Source: Candidatus Planktophila dulcis (lineage in GTDB: Bacteria; Actinomycetota; Actinomycetes; Nanopelagicales; Nanopelagicaceae). Taken from it: 64,000 nucleotides of DNA. Shown one piece after another: positions 1 through 9,905 of the stretch. The notes under the pieces are model-generated. The model made no database searches. It was not told where the DNA came from and saw only the letters and a program-made list of their open reading frames with translations. The position numbers and the translations under genes are program-made. The stretch is from assembly GCF_002288225.1 (NCBI RefSeq), contig NZ_CP016777.1, positions 1,178,001-1,242,000 of the forward strand, in the 5' to 3' direction. Position 1 is the stretch's first letter, and every line of letters starts with the position of its first letter.

Positions 1-119
1 ACGCCTTCATAAAGTGTCACCGTCTCTTTTGCCAGCATCTGACCTGGGGCGGCATAGGAATCAACGAGTTCGCGGATTGCCTTCACATCACTTGTCTTAG
101 CAGGACGAATAACAAGCAT
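1..119 (-). CDS. argA: ArgA-like amino-acid N-acetyltransferase, N-terminal part (cut by window edge)
   Basis: Only the first 39 codons are in the window; the gene runs off the left edge. The peptide begins MLVIRPAKTSDVKAIRELVD and continues to a segment reading LAKETVTLYEG, which resembles the N-terminus of the short GNAT-type N-acetylglutamate synthase of actinobacteria (Rv2747 type), first step of arginine synthesis. The ATG lies 2 nt after the lysS stop codon, so it is probably co-transcribed with lysS. With the acetyl-CoA-binding core outside the window, another GNAT acetyltransferase cannot be excluded. Confidence 0.65.
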   Translation of the reverse strand, partial: MLVIRPAKTSDVKAIRELVDSYAAPGQMLAKETVTLYEG

Positions 120-121
120 TC

Positions 122-1630
122 TTAATCTGCTTCAGGTTTTACGAGTGGGAACAAAATAGTTTCACGGATTCCAAGACCAGTCAGCGCCATGAGAAGTCGG
201 TCAACGCCCATTCCCATTCCGCCCATAGGTGGCATTCCAAATTCCATAGCACGTAAGAAATCTTCATCGACCTGCATCGCTTCAAGATCGCCCTTAGCTC
301 CAAGCTGTGCTTGTTCAATCAGACGCTCGCGTTGAATCACTGGGTCAATAAGTTCTGAGTATCCGGTTGCAAGTTCAAAGCCATCAACATAGAGATCCCA
401 TTTTTCAACAACTCCAGGAGTTTCGCGATGTGCACGAACAAGTGGAGAAGTATCAACTGGGTATCCCATAACAAATGTTGGCTCTACCAATTTATCTTGA
501 GCAACATGCTCAAAGATCTCTTCGGCGAGCTTGCCTGTTACCCACTTTGGGTCAATCTTCATACCGAGTTTTGTTGCATACTTCTTCAGCTCATCGATGG
601 AAGTAAGCGCTGTTACCTGCTCGCCTACTCCTTCAGAGATTGCGTCATAGAGTGAGATCTCTTTCCATGTGCCACCAAGATCTGCTTGGCGACCATCGTG
701 ATGTGTCACCACATGTGAACCAGCAACTGCCATGGCTGCATTTTGAATAAGAGAACGTGTGACATCAGCAATAGAGCGCCAATCGCCATAGGCCATGTAT
801 GACTCGACCATTGCAAACTCTGGTGAGTGTGAAGAATCTGCGCCTTCATTACGGAAATTACGATTGATTTCAAAGACGCGCTCAATGCCACCGACAACGC
901 AACGCTTTAGGAAAAGCTCAGGTGCAATACGCATGTAGAGATCCATATCGTATGCATTACTAAATGTCTTAAATGGACGAGCAGTAGCTCCACCATGCAT
1001 CACCTGAAGCATGGGTGTCTCTACCTCAATAAAGCTTTCACTATTAAATGTCTCTCGCAATGAACGCATCACAGCAGGGCGCATACGTGCTGCTGCACGT
1101 GCTTCAGGGCGAACAATCAAATCCACATAACGCATTCGAACGCGAGTCTCTTCAGACATCGGTTTGTGGTCGTTAGGAAGCGGGCGAAGAGACTTTGAAG
1201 CAAGAGCCCATGACGTTGCAAGGATAGAAAGTTCACCGCGCTTGGAAGTAATAATTTCTCCAGTAACAGAGACCATGTCACCTAAATCAATATCGGATTT
1301 CCATGCATCGAGTTGATCTTGTCCCACTTGATCCAGAGATAGCATCGCCTGAAGTTCAGTTCCATCGCCTTCGCGAAGAGTTGCAAAGCAAAGTTTTCCT
1401 GTGTCGCGCTTAAAGATGATGCGCCCTGTCAGGCTTTCAATATCTCCGGTGGCCACATCAACGGCAAGATCTGTGTATTTGTCGCGAACTTCCTTCAAAG
1501 ATTTAGTGCGGGCTACTGCAACCGGATATGGCTCAATTCCGCGCTCAATAAGGCTTGCACGCTTCTCGCGACGAATCCGAAGTTGCTCGGGTAGGTCATC
1601 CTCTGTGGCGGGCGAGTTATCGGTTGTCAT
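122..1630 (-). CDS. lysS: Lysyl-tRNA synthetase, class II
   Basis: Charges tRNA-Lys with lysine in the cytoplasm. The 502-residue protein has the usual length and layout: an N-terminal OB-fold anticodon-binding domain (about residues 65-150) and a class II catalytic core. Motif 1 is near residues 200-208 (FIEVETPML), motif 2 near 254-275 (FEINRNFRNEG then SHSPEF), and motif 3 near the C-terminus (GMGMGVDRLLMALTG). A TAGACT hexamer at 1640-1645 lies 9 nt before the ATG without a clear Shine-Dalgarno, so a very short leader is possible even though coaX ends only 25 nt upstream. Confidence 0.97.
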   Translation of the reverse strand: MTTDNSPATEDDLPEQLRIRREKRASLIERGIEPYPVAVARTKSLKEVRDKYTDLAVDVATGDIESLTGRIIFKRDTGKLCFATLREGDGTELQAMLSLDQVGQDQLDAWKSDIDLGDMVSVTGEIITSKRGELSILATSWALASKSLRPLPNDHKPMSEETRVRMRYVDLIVRPEARAAARMRPAVMRSLRETFNSESFIEVETPMLQVMHGGATARPFKTFSNAYDMDLYMRIAPELFLKRCVVGGIERVFEINRNFRNEGADSSHSPEFAMVESYMAYGDWRSIADVTRSLIQNAAMAVAGSHVVTHHDGRQADLGGTWKEISLYDAISEGVGEQVTALTSIDELKKYATKLGMKIDPKWVTGKLAEEIFEHVAQDKLVEPTFVMGYPVDTSPLVRAHRETPGVVEKWDLYVDGFELATGYSELIDPVIQRERLIEQAQLGAKGDLEAMQVDEDFLRAMEFGMPPMGGMGMGVDRLLMALTGLGIRETILFPLVKPEAD

Positions 1631-1655
1631 AGTGCAGTGAGTCTACCTTTTATAG

Positions 1656-2420
1656 CTACTGATTCTTCTCATGAATAAGGCGAAGGCCAATAAGAGTCAG
1701 ATCTGGCTCATGCTCATCGATAGTTTCAGATACTCCAATGATGAGTGGAGCAAGGCCACCTGTTGCAATCACGGTGGGAGCATCATCATAATCCTTCGCC
1801 AATTCTGCAGTGATTCGATCAACGAGACCATCTACTTGTCCAGCAAATCCAAAGATAGTTCCAGATTGAAGAGCTTCAACGGTGTTCTTTCCAATAACGC
1901 TCTTTGGTCGAACAAGTTCGACTTTGCGAAGCTGGGCTGCGCGAGCAGCGAGAGCATCCACTGAAATTTCAATTCCGGGCGCTAACGCTCCACCGAGGAA
2001 TTCACCTTTGGGAGAGACAACATCCAAGTTTGTTGATGTTCCAAAATCCACAACGATGGCTGGACCACCATAGAGAGTGTGGGCTGCAAGAGTATTAACA
2101 ATGCGATCTGCGCCAATTTCTTTTGGATTATCAACAAGGAGTTGAACGCCTGTCTTAGTTCCTGGTTCAACAATGGTGATTGCGATATCACTGAAGTACG
2201 AATCAATCATCGTGCGAAGCTCGCGAAGAGTTGCAGGAACTGTCGAACAGATGGCAAGTCCTGTGAGTGTGTAGCCGCTGATGAGTGCGCTGTATTGGAG
2301 CCAGAGTTCATCGGCAGTTGTGCGTGGGTCTGTCTTAACGCGCCATGACTTGATGAGTTGATCTTTATCAAAGATTCCCAGAACCGTATTTGTATTTCCG
2401 ACATCGACTGTTAACAACAT
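1656..2420 (-). CDS. coaX: Type III pantothenate kinase
   Basis: Phosphorylates pantothenate, the first step from pantothenate to coenzyme A, using a monovalent-cation-dependent ASKHA fold. Visible motifs are the N-terminal phosphate loop DVGNTNTVLG (residues 6-15), GADR (103-106) and the DFGTST segment (125-130). The length of 254 residues is typical. It starts 2 nt after the nadC stop with GCGGAG upstream as ribosome site, so it belongs to the panC-nadB-nadC-coaX operon that joins pantothenate and NAD synthesis. Confidence 0.95.
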   Translation of the reverse strand: MLLTVDVGNTNTVLGIFDKDQLIKSWRVKTDPRTTADELWLQYSALISGYTLTGLAICSTVPATLRELRTMIDSYFSDIAITIVEPGTKTGVQLLVDNPKEIGADRIVNTLAAHTLYGGPAIVVDFGTSTNLDVVSPKGEFLGGALAPGIEISVDALAARAAQLRKVELVRPKSVIGKNTVEALQSGTIFGFAGQVDGLVDRITAELAKDYDDAPTVIATGGLAPLIIGVSETIDEHEPDLTLIGLRLIHEKNQ

Positions 2421-2422
2421 GG

Positions 2423-3247
2423 CTACTCCGCTCTCATATCTAGACCAATATCAAAAACTGGAGCGCTATGTGTAAGTGCGCCAATTGCTAAGAAATTAAT
2501 TCCTGTTGCTGCATATGCCTTCGCATTCTCAAGTGAAATTCCACCTGAAGCCTCCAGCTTGGTTGCACCAGCGACTATGGAAACTGCCTCTACACACTGC
2601 GCAGGACTCATGTTATCCAGCAGCACTACATCAGGCTTTAAAGGCAAGACTTCACGCAACTGATCCAAAGTATCAACTTCGATTTCAATCTCTGAAGATG
2701 GAAACTCTGCGCGGACCTTTGAGAAAGCCTGTGCAACTCCCCCTGCTGCAGCAATGTGATTATCTTTAATGAGCGCAGCATCACTGAGTGACATACGGTG
2801 ATTAGTTCCACCACCCATACGCACTGCATATTTCTCAAGTAGTCGCATACCTGGAGTTGTTTTACGAGTATCGCGAATCTCGCACGTTGTGCCTGCGATG
2901 GCATCGACCCATGTGCGAGTCAGTGTTGCGATACCGCTCAAATGACCTAAGAAATTAAGTGCTGTGCGCTCTGCAAGCAAAATAGCGCGAGTATCACCAC
3001 GCACAGTCATCAAGACTTCACCCTGCTTGACCGATGCGCCATCCTTCACAAGAACTTCAATATCAGTTAGTCCTACTTCTTCAAGAACTGCGCGGGCCAT
3101 ATCAATACCAGCAACAATGCCTGCTTTGCGTGAAACGAAATCAGCAACAACTTTTTCACTACCGGATACCGTTGCCACAGATGTAATGTCCTGGCCACCT
3201 TGTAGATCTTCAGCGAGTGCTCTCTTAATCAGGTCGCGATCAATCAT
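2423..3247 (-). CDS. nadC: Nicotinate-nucleotide pyrophosphorylase (quinolinate phosphoribosyltransferase)
   Basis: Converts quinolinate and PRPP to nicotinate mononucleotide in de novo NAD synthesis. The 274-residue form starts at the ATG that overlaps the nadB stop as ATGA, preceded by a strong AGGAGG; a longer open frame reaching 3319 lies inside nadB and is rejected. Family signatures include TTPGMR followed by LEKYAVRMGGGTNHR and LIKDNH (roughly residues 135-170), which build the quinolinate-binding site. It sits directly behind nadB, whose product feeds this pathway. No nadA is present in the window. Confidence 0.95.
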   Translation of the reverse strand: MIDRDLIKRALAEDLQGGQDITSVATVSGSEKVVADFVSRKAGIVAGIDMARAVLEEVGLTDIEVLVKDGASVKQGEVLMTVRGDTRAILLAERTALNFLGHLSGIATLTRTWVDAIAGTTCEIRDTRKTTPGMRLLEKYAVRMGGGTNHRMSLSDAALIKDNHIAAAGGVAQAFSKVRAEFPSSEIEIEVDTLDQLREVLPLKPDVVLLDNMSPAQCVEAVSIVAGATKLEASGGISLENAKAYAATGINFLAIGALTHSAPVFDIGLDMRAE

Positions 3248-4854
3248 TTCCCAACCTCCTGATAGCCACTTGTCCAATAACCAGCTTGATCTACTTGTTG
3301 CACGATGCGCTTCTTCCACAGATCACTAGTCTGAGGGAAATCTTCACGCCAATGGGAGCCACGAGTTTCTTGTCGAATGAGCGCAGCTTTCACAATTGTC
3401 TGCGCGAGCTGGAAGAGGTTAGTTGTCTCCCATGCTTCAACACATGGCTCTGTGCTCTTTCTATCTTCAATACGAGTTAAATCAGAACTTGTTTTGAGTA
3501 ATGAATCTGATGATCGCAATACTCCTGCACCACGGCTCATACTCACCTGAATGTCATGGCGCACTTGTGGATCAAGCAGAATTGCTTGAGATGCATTCAC
3601 CACTGGTTCACTCTTCTCAGGCAACTTCTCTGCAATATCGGCTGCGATACGTGCGCTAAATACAAGGCCTTCAAGAAGTGAATTGGATGCAAGTCGATTA
3701 GCGCCATGAACACCAGAACATGCAGTTTCACCGCATGCATAGAGTCCATTCACACTTGTGCGGCCATTGAGATCAACGCGCACTCCACCTGATGCATAGT
3801 GCGATGCTGGAGCCACGGGAATCAAATCTTTCAGTGGATTAATGCCATGAGAAATACAGGATGCATAAATGGTTGGGAAGCGTTCCTTAAATCCTTCAAG
3901 GTGGCGAACATCGAGCCAGACATGGTGAGCACCAGTTGTATTCATCACGCGCATAATGGAAATTGCCACAACATCACGTGGTGCAAGTTCAGCAAGCGGG
4001 TGAATATCTTGCATGAAGCGCACGCCTTTATCGTCAACAAGATAGGCACCTTCACCGCGCACAGCTTCACTAATCAATGGCTGTTGTCCTTCTGAGTTAT
4101 CGCCCAGCCACAAGACTGTTGGGTGGAATTGAATGAATTCAACATCGGCCACCTTTGCCCCTGCGCGAAGAGCGAGTGCAACTCCATCTCCAGTTGATAC
4201 AGATGGATTTGTTGTTTGAGCAAATACTTGACCTAGTCCACCTGTTGCAAGGACTACAGCGCGAGCAAGACCTCGGCCAACGCCATCGCGACTACCTGCG
4301 CCGATAACGTGAAGAGTTACTCCACACACTTCACCAATATCGTTCTTAAGTGCATCGAGCACAAGTGCATGTTCAACAACTTCAATCTCAGGATCATCAT
4401 GGACAGCCGCAAGAAGTGCTCGGGAGACTTCAGCTCCAGTTGCATCTCCTCCTGCATGCAAGATGCGATTACGAAGGTGTCCACCTTCACGAGTAAGTGC
4501 AATTTCACCGCTATCTTCTTTATCAAAGATTGCTCCACGTTCGATTAACTTACGAACAGCTTCAGGGCCTTCTGTGACAAGTACGCGCACAGCATCAACA
4601 TCACAGAGCCCAGCACCTGCAACGAGTGTGTCTTTCTCATGAGCTTCGGGTGAATCACCATCACCAAGTGCTGCGGCAATACCGCCTTGCGCCCACTTAG
4701 TGGAGCCTTCATCAACTCGTGCTTTTGTCACAAGTAAAACTGATAATCCATATGTGCGACATTGCAGCGCAGTAGTTAGTCCTGCAATCCCTGATCCCAC
4801 AACGATGACATCAGCTGTTGCAGTCCAGCCCGGAGTTGGCGCTAATAACTTCAT
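3244..4854 (-). CDS. nadB: L-aspartate oxidase
   Basis: Oxidises L-aspartate to iminoaspartate with FAD, the first step of de novo NAD synthesis. The 536-residue protein shows the N-terminal FAD dinucleotide fold (VVGSGIAGL, near residues 19-27), the TKWAQGGIAAAL segment (about 52-63), the EFIQFHPT active-site region and the late FAD-contacting stretch GANRLASNSLLEGLVF. It overlaps panC upstream and nadC downstream by ATGA, so translation is probably coupled through the three genes. Confidence 0.95.
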   Translation of the reverse strand: MKLLAPTPGWTATADVIVVGSGIAGLTTALQCRTYGLSVLLVTKARVDEGSTKWAQGGIAAALGDGDSPEAHEKDTLVAGAGLCDVDAVRVLVTEGPEAVRKLIERGAIFDKEDSGEIALTREGGHLRNRILHAGGDATGAEVSRALLAAVHDDPEIEVVEHALVLDALKNDIGEVCGVTLHVIGAGSRDGVGRGLARAVVLATGGLGQVFAQTTNPSVSTGDGVALALRAGAKVADVEFIQFHPTVLWLGDNSEGQQPLISEAVRGEGAYLVDDKGVRFMQDIHPLAELAPRDVVAISIMRVMNTTGAHHVWLDVRHLEGFKERFPTIYASCISHGINPLKDLIPVAPASHYASGGVRVDLNGRTSVNGLYACGETACSGVHGANRLASNSLLEGLVFSARIAADIAEKLPEKSEPVVNASQAILLDPQVRHDIQVSMSRGAGVLRSSDSLLKTSSDLTRIEDRKSTEPCVEAWETTNLFQLAQTIVKAALIRQETRGSHWREDFPQTSDLWKKRIVQQVDQAGYWTSGYQEVGK

Positions 4855-5621
4855 GCGCGATTTCCCATAGGCATATTGTCAATCAATCGCACACCATTTA
4901 TCCACCCCGCGACAATCGCACGAACCTTACGAGTGTCTGATTGAGCGTGAGCAAAGGTCTTCTCATCGATGAAATCTGCATAATCAACAGTAAGAGAGCT
5001 CTCACTCGCCAAGATCTCACGCAATTCATTTTCAGACTTGGCTTTGGTAAGCGCTCTATAAATGACTTGTGCTGCGTTTCGACCCTCATCGCTAAGTCGC
5101 ACATTGCGAGATGAGAGCGCAAGTCCATCGACTTCACGAATAGTGGGTGCTGCAACAATCTCAATACCTTCAGCAATTGTCCTAATTAACTGCAGCTGCT
5201 GAAAATCTTTCTCTCCAAAGATCGCCACCTTTGGTTTAAGAAGTGAAAAAAATTGGTGGACAACGGTAAGTACTCCATCAAAATGTCCTGGTCGAGATTT
5301 ACCTTCATAGATATCACCCAGTGGCCCTGCAGATTTCTTCACATAACCATCAGGATAAATCTCTGCTTGAGTAGGAAGCCAGAGATGTGTAACTCCAGCT
5401 GCATCAGCAATTGCAATATCAATATCTGGTGTTCGGGGATATTGCGCTAGGTCTTCTTTATTCTCAAATTGCAAAGGATTAACAAAGATACTTGCCACAA
5501 CATCATCACTATATTTCTTAGCAAGTGCAAAGAGTGAAGCGTGGCCCGCATGCAGTGCGCCCATTGTCGGAACAAATGCGCAGGCAGAAGGAAGCTGGCG
5601 AGCATCTGTTACTACTTTCAT
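4851..5621 (-). CDS. panC: Pantothenate synthetase
   Basis: Condenses pantoate and beta-alanine with ATP to form pantothenate. The 256-residue protein has the HIGH-like nucleotidyl-transferase motif PTMGALHAGHASL (about residues 18-30) and the KMSKS-like LSSRNVRLS segment. A TGGAG element precedes the ATG. It is the promoter-proximal gene of the panC-nadB-nadC-coaX set, with a 50-nt gap from folK. The aspartate decarboxylase gene panD, often next to panC in actinobacteria, is not present in this window. Confidence 0.95.
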   Translation of the reverse strand: MKVVTDARQLPSACAFVPTMGALHAGHASLFALAKKYSDDVVASIFVNPLQFENKEDLAQYPRTPDIDIAIADAAGVTHLWLPTQAEIYPDGYVKKSAGPLGDIYEGKSRPGHFDGVLTVVHQFFSLLKPKVAIFGEKDFQQLQLIRTIAEGIEIVAAPTIREVDGLALSSRNVRLSDEGRNAAQVIYRALTKAKSENELREILASESSLTVDYADFIDEKTFAHAQSDTRKVRAIVAGWINGVRLIDNMPMGNRA

Positions 5622-5671
5622 GGCTCCAGTCCTTTCAGGTACCGGGCAGGCAGTGAGGTAATTCTAAGGCG

Positions 5672-6118
5672 TTAGGACAGTTGCGCCAAAAGCTCAGAGA
5701 TTTTGCCGTGTGTAAGAAGAAGGGCATCAGGTTCAATCTCATGCCACGGTTCCAGAACAAAGCGACGTTCAAAGGCGCGTGGATGAGGAAGTTCTAACTC
5801 TGTGGCGCTACTGAGCAATGTGCCATATTGAATGAGATCGAGATCGATGGTGCGAGGTCCCCACCTTTCAATACGTTCACGCCCCAGTGATTTCTCGATT
5901 CCATGTAGCAGCGAAAGCAGATCGATAGCAGGCAAATCACTTTCAAGAATGCAGACTGCATTGATGTAATCGGGTTGTTCTGGACCACCCACTGGTTTTG
6001 TTGTGTAGAAAGAAGAGACCGCAGTAACGATAGTTGCCTCTTTGAGCATCGCAACTGCTAAATCCATCTGCTCTTTTGGATTGCCAATATTGGCACCAAG
6101 TGCAACTACTGCCTTCAT
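5672..6118 (-). CDS. folK: 2-amino-4-hydroxy-6-hydroxymethyldihydropteridine pyrophosphokinase
   Basis: Transfers pyrophosphate from ATP to 6-hydroxymethyl-dihydropterin in folate synthesis. The 148-residue protein has the family signature RWGPRTIDLDLI (Asp ligands for magnesium), the N-terminal VALGANIGNP and the LPHPRAFERRFVLEPW substrate-binding segment. It overlaps folB by 4 nt (6115-6118) and is the last gene of a folE-folP-folB-folK run. Confidence 0.95.
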   Translation of the reverse strand: MKAVVALGANIGNPKEQMDLAVAMLKEATIVTAVSSFYTTKPVGGPEQPDYINAVCILESDLPAIDLLSLLHGIEKSLGRERIERWGPRTIDLDLIQYGTLLSSATELELPHPRAFERRFVLEPWHEIEPDALLLTHGKISELLAQLS

Positions 6119-6471
6119 CGGGTAATAGTGACCGAAATATCGGAAGCTTGTGCAGAAATAGGAGCCTTAGGTTTATGCACCGTCACAGCAATATTTGAAA
6201 TTTCTGGGTGCCCGCCCTTAATGCGATCTGCAATGCGTCCTGCAAGTCTTTCAATCAGTTGAACTCGCTCACCTGTGATCTCTTCAACCACAATGTCAGC
6301 AAGTGCTCCGTAATCAATTGTGTCCGCTAAATCATCACTCACACTTGCACGTGATAAATCTAAGTGAATTTCTAGATCAACAAAGAAATCTTGACCATTC
6401 TTTGCTTCATGATCGAAAACTCCGTGATATCCAAAACCCCAAATACCTGTGAGTGAGATGACATCACTCAT
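6115..6471 (-). CDS. folB: Dihydroneopterin aldolase
   Basis: Cleaves dihydroneopterin to hydroxymethyl-dihydropterin and glycolaldehyde. The 118-residue protein has typical length and the recognisable GYHGVFDHEAKNGQDFFVDLE N-terminal region, the DTIDYGAL segment that contacts substrate, and the LIERLAGRIAD helix. It overlaps folP upstream and folK downstream by 4 nt each, in pathway order. Confidence 0.94.
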   Translation of the reverse strand: MSDVISLTGIWGFGYHGVFDHEAKNGQDFFVDLEIHLDLSRASVSDDLADTIDYGALADIVVEEITGERVQLIERLAGRIADRIKGGHPEISNIAVTVHKPKAPISAQASDISVTITR

Positions 6472-7223
6472 GAGCGAGCTGCTTTCACATTTGCCTTCAC
6501 ACCATGAACTCTAACCGCCCAGATGCCCTTACCGACTAGTGATTGGGTTACTGCAACAGTGGCTTCTTCTCGCTCATCGGGATGCTCTCCGCCCAAGAAA
6601 CGTTTACGTGAGTGACCAATCAATACTGGATAGCCAAGTGCAACAAATTCATCAATCCGGTTAAGGACTTCCCAGTTGTGTTCAGCGTTCTTTGCAAAGC
6701 CAATACCTGGATCCAAGATGATGTTCTCGCGCTTAACGCCTGCTGCAAGTGCTTTATCAAGCTGCAGCGTCACTTCTTCAATGACTTCAGCAACAACATC
6801 GCCATAAATAGCCTTCTCATTCATATCTTTTGAATGTCCCCGCCAATGCATCAAGGTGTATTTACATCCCAGCTGAGCAACTGTTGAAAACATGTCAGGG
6901 TCTGCAGCCCCTCCGCTGACATCGTTAACGATGCTAGCTCCAGCTTCAACCGCGAGCTTGGCCGTTGTCGCTCTCATAGTGTCGATGCTGATTACAACTC
7001 CCTTTTTTGCAAGCTCACGAATGACAGGGATAACTCGTGCTTGCTCTTCTTCCTCTGAAATTCGATCGGCACCTGGACGAGTGGATTCACCGCCCACATC
7101 AATGATGTCAACACCATCTTCAATCATTTCAAGGCCATGTGTGATCGCTAGTGATTCTTCATAATGCAGGCCACCATCGGCAAAAGAATCTGGAGTGACG
7201 TTAAGAATGCCCATCACCAACAT
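6468..7223 (-). CDS. folP: Dihydropteroate synthase
   Basis: Joins hydroxymethyl-dihydropterin pyrophosphate with p-aminobenzoate; the target of sulfonamides. The 251-residue TIM-barrel shows the three signatures MGILNVTPDSFADGG (residues 4-18), GGESTRPGA (about 44-52) and DPGIGFAKN. It lies 6 nt downstream of folE and overlaps folB by 4 nt. Confidence 0.96.
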   Translation of the reverse strand: MLVMGILNVTPDSFADGGLHYEESLAITHGLEMIEDGVDIIDVGGESTRPGADRISEEEEQARVIPVIRELAKKGVVISIDTMRATTAKLAVEAGASIVNDVSGGAADPDMFSTVAQLGCKYTLMHWRGHSKDMNEKAIYGDVVAEVIEEVTLQLDKALAAGVKRENIILDPGIGFAKNAEHNWEVLNRIDEFVALGYPVLIGHSRKRFLGGEHPDEREEATVAVTQSLVGKGIWAVRVHGVKANVKAARS

Positions 7224-7229
7224 GAGAAT

Positions 7230-7841
7230 TTATCGATTCGTAATTAGGCTGATTGCTTCAGCGCGAGTAGCTGCATCGCGTAGAACACCGCGAACAGCTG
7301 ATGTTGTTGTGCGCGCCCTGGATTTACGGACTCCACGCATCGACATACATAAATGTTCACAATCGATGATGACAATGACGCCCATAGGTTTGAGAATCTC
7401 AACTAAGGCATCTGCAATTTGAGTTGTTAAACGCTCCTGCACTTGAGGACGACGAGCAAAGAGATCAACAAGACGTGCAACTTTGGATAGACCTGTGATC
7501 TTGCCGCTCGGGATATATCCCACATGTGCAACGCCATGAAAAGGTGTGAGGTGATGTTCGCAATGAGAAAAGACTTCAATATCGCGAATGATCACAAGCT
7601 CTTCATGTCCGATGTCAAAGGTAGTTGTTAATACATCTTCTGGCTTCTGCCATAGTCCTTCAAAGTTCTCTTTAAATGCACGAGCCACTCGTGCTGGAGT
7701 CTCTTTCAGACCTTCGCGTTCAGGATCTTCACCGAGCGCTAAGAGAAGTTCGCGCACAGCCTTTTCTGCGCGCTCCTGATCATAGGGATGCGCAGCACGT
7801 CCATCGCCAGGCCCCATGGAAACGGAGGAAATATCAGTCAC
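7230..7841 (-). CDS. folE: GTP cyclohydrolase I
   Basis: Converts GTP to 7,8-dihydroneopterin triphosphate, the entry step of folate synthesis. The 203-residue protein has the zinc-site motif [12 protein letters not shown] and the later CEHLCM cysteine, the usual ligand set of the zinc-dependent type IA enzyme. The start is a GTG at 7841, 8 nt inside the 3' end of ftsH, with AAGG upstream; an internal ATG at 7817 is a less likely alternative. Confidence 0.95.
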   Translation of the reverse strand: MTDISSVSMGPGDGRAAHPYDQERAEKAVRELLLALGEDPEREGLKETPARVARAFKENFEGLWQKPEDVLTTTFDIGHEELVIIRDIEVFSHCEHHLTPFHGVAHVGYIPSGKITGLSKVARLVDLFARRPQVQERLTTQIADALVEILKPMGVIVIIDCEHLCMSMRGVRKSRARTTTSAVRGVLRDAATRAEAISLITNR

Positions 7842-9897
7842 TCGAGGTTGCCTTCTTCACGCGACGTGATTTGCGAGGAGCATCTGTAGGAGTTGCTCGT
7901 TCTGGAATATCAACAGGTGGCCGTGCTGAAGGTAAACGATTCTCTGATCCTGTCCATGCTGGGCGCTTTGGCCATGACTTTACCTTGGCAAAGATTGCAG
8001 CAATCTCTTCCTTGTTGAGAGTTTCCTTTTCAAGAAGTTCTAGAACCATTTCATCAAGGATGGTGCGGTTTGCTTCAAGGATGTCATACGCCTCTTGATG
8101 CGCAGTCTCAATGAGTTTACGAATCTCACGATCGACAATTGCTGCAACATTTTCAGAGTAATCACGTTGATGTCCATAATCACGGCCCATAAATGGCTCT
8201 GATGCATCTGTGCCAAGTTTGATTGCACCAATTGCCTCAGTCATTCCATATTGAGTCACCATGGCACGAGCAAGAGCGGTTGCCTTCTCAATATCGTTAG
8301 AGGCTCCTGTTGATGGATCATGGAAGATGAGTTCTTCTGCAGCGCGTCCACCCAGTGAATATGCCAACTGATCAAGGAGCTGGTTGCGAGTTGTTGAGTA
8401 TTTATCTTCATCAGGAAGAACCATTGTGTAACCAAGTGCGCGACCGCGCGGCATGATCGTGATCTTATGAACAGGATCTGTATGAGGAAGTGCATAGGCA
8501 ACGAGAGCATGTCCTGCCTCGTGATACGCAGTAACGCGACGCTCTTCTTCAGACATCAGACGTGATTTACGTTGTGGTCCAGCCATCACGCGATCGATAG
8601 CTTCATCAATCTGTAAATTGGTAATTGTCTTTTGACCTTCACGAGCAGTAAGTAGGGCTGCCTCATTCAATACATTCGCAAGGTCTGCACCAGTAAACCC
8701 AGGTGTGCGACGGGCGTATGTAACGAGTTCAACATCCTTTGAAAGCGGCTTGCCCTTTGCATGCACTTTAAGAATATCTTCACGGCCCTTGAGATCTGGA
8801 CGTTCAACAGGAATCTGACGATCAAAGCGACCTGGACGTAGAAGTGCGGGATCTAAAACATCAGGTCGGTTGGTTGCTGCAATCAAAATAACTTGGCCAT
8901 TTGCTTCAAAGCCATCCATCTCAACAAGGAGTTGGTTCAGTGTTTGTTCGCGTTCATCATGACCGCCACCCATACCTGCTCCGCGCTGACGACCGACTGC
9001 ATCAATTTCATCTACGAAGACAATCGCAGGTGAATTGGCTTTGGCTTGGGTAAAGAGATCGCGCACGCGAGCTGCACCGACACCAACAAACATTTCAACA
9101 AAGTCAGAACCAGAAATTGAATAGAAAGGAACTTTTGCCTCACCAGCAACTGCGCGAGCAAGAAGAGTTTTACCTGTTCCTGGAGGACCGTAGAGAAGAA
9201 CGCCCTTAGGAATTTTTGCACCAAGGAGTGCGTACTTTGCAGGATCAGCTAAGAAATCTTTAATCTCTTCAAGTTCTGCAATCGCTTCATCCGCACCTGC
9301 AACATCATCAAAGGTATTTTGTGGAACATCGCTATCTTGTAGCTTCGCACGAGACTTACCAAATGAGAAGACGCGATTTCCGCCTTGAGCATTGCTCATC
9401 ATGAGGAAGAACAAGAAGCCAATAATCAGAATTGGGCCAAAGGTGAAGAAGAAAGTGGTCAAGAATGATTGCGATGGAACGCTAACGCTCCAACCCTTTG
9501 TAGGAGGGTTTGCAGTCAGAGCATCAATCAAATTCGGCTCTTGGCGCGCAATATAAGAAGCTTCAACTTTTGTTGCGCCCTTAATTGTGTTTCCACTATT
9601 GAGAATTAGACGAATCTTTTGTGATTTATCAACAAGGACTGCTGACTCAACTTGAGCCCTAGAAATAGCATCGATTGCTTGCGAAGTTTTGATCTCTGTA
9701 TAGCGATTGGCAGCGTTAGTAATCTGTCCAAAGATTGTGACACCAAAGATTGCAACAATGATCCAGAACAGCGGGCCACGGAAAATCTTCTGCGAACGAG
9801 TTAGAGGAGCCTTCTTGCCGCCATCTTTATTCGTCGGCTTAAGAGCCTTCTTCGCTGAGTTCTTCTTCAATTTACTAAGTGGGTTCTGGGAAGACAT
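7834..9897 (-). CDS. ftsH: ATP-dependent zinc metalloprotease FtsH
   Basis: Membrane-anchored AAA+ protease that degrades misfolded membrane proteins and selected regulators. The 687-residue protein has two N-terminal membrane segments (about residues 38-62 and 145-167), Walker A GPPGTGKT, Walker [10 protein letters not shown], the second region of homology, and the HEAGH zinc site of the protease domain. The C-terminal tail after the protease domain is basic and proline-rich. AAGGAA precedes the ATG. Placement between hpt and folE is a common actinobacterial arrangement. Confidence 0.97.
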   Translation of the reverse strand: MSSQNPLSKLKKNSAKKALKPTNKDGGKKAPLTRSQKIFRGPLFWIIVAIFGVTIFGQITNAANRYTEIKTSQAIDAISRAQVESAVLVDKSQKIRLILNSGNTIKGATKVEASYIARQEPNLIDALTANPPTKGWSVSVPSQSFLTTFFFTFGPILIIGFLFFLMMSNAQGGNRVFSFGKSRAKLQDSDVPQNTFDDVAGADEAIAELEEIKDFLADPAKYALLGAKIPKGVLLYGPPGTGKTLLARAVAGEAKVPFYSISGSDFVEMFVGVGAARVRDLFTQAKANSPAIVFVDEIDAVGRQRGAGMGGGHDEREQTLNQLLVEMDGFEANGQVILIAATNRPDVLDPALLRPGRFDRQIPVERPDLKGREDILKVHAKGKPLSKDVELVTYARRTPGFTGADLANVLNEAALLTAREGQKTITNLQIDEAIDRVMAGPQRKSRLMSEEERRVTAYHEAGHALVAYALPHTDPVHKITIMPRGRALGYTMVLPDEDKYSTTRNQLLDQLAYSLGGRAAEELIFHDPSTGASNDIEKATALARAMVTQYGMTEAIGAIKLGTDASEPFMGRDYGHQRDYSENVAAIVDREIRKLIETAHQEAYDILEANRTILDEMVLELLEKETLNKEEIAAIFAKVKSWPKRPAWTGSENRLPSARPPVDIPERATPTDAPRKSRRVKKATSSD

Positions 9898-9905
9898 GAA
9901 ATTCC

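Noticed and set aside
698-709. GTGATGTGTCAC palindrome resembling a Crp-type half-site pair
   Set aside because: It is inside the lysS coding region, far from any promoter, with the wrong spacer for a Crp site.
3248-3319. N-terminal extension of nadC by 24 codons
   Set aside because: It lies inside nadB; the AGGAGG before the ATG at 3247 and the ATGA overlap decide the start.
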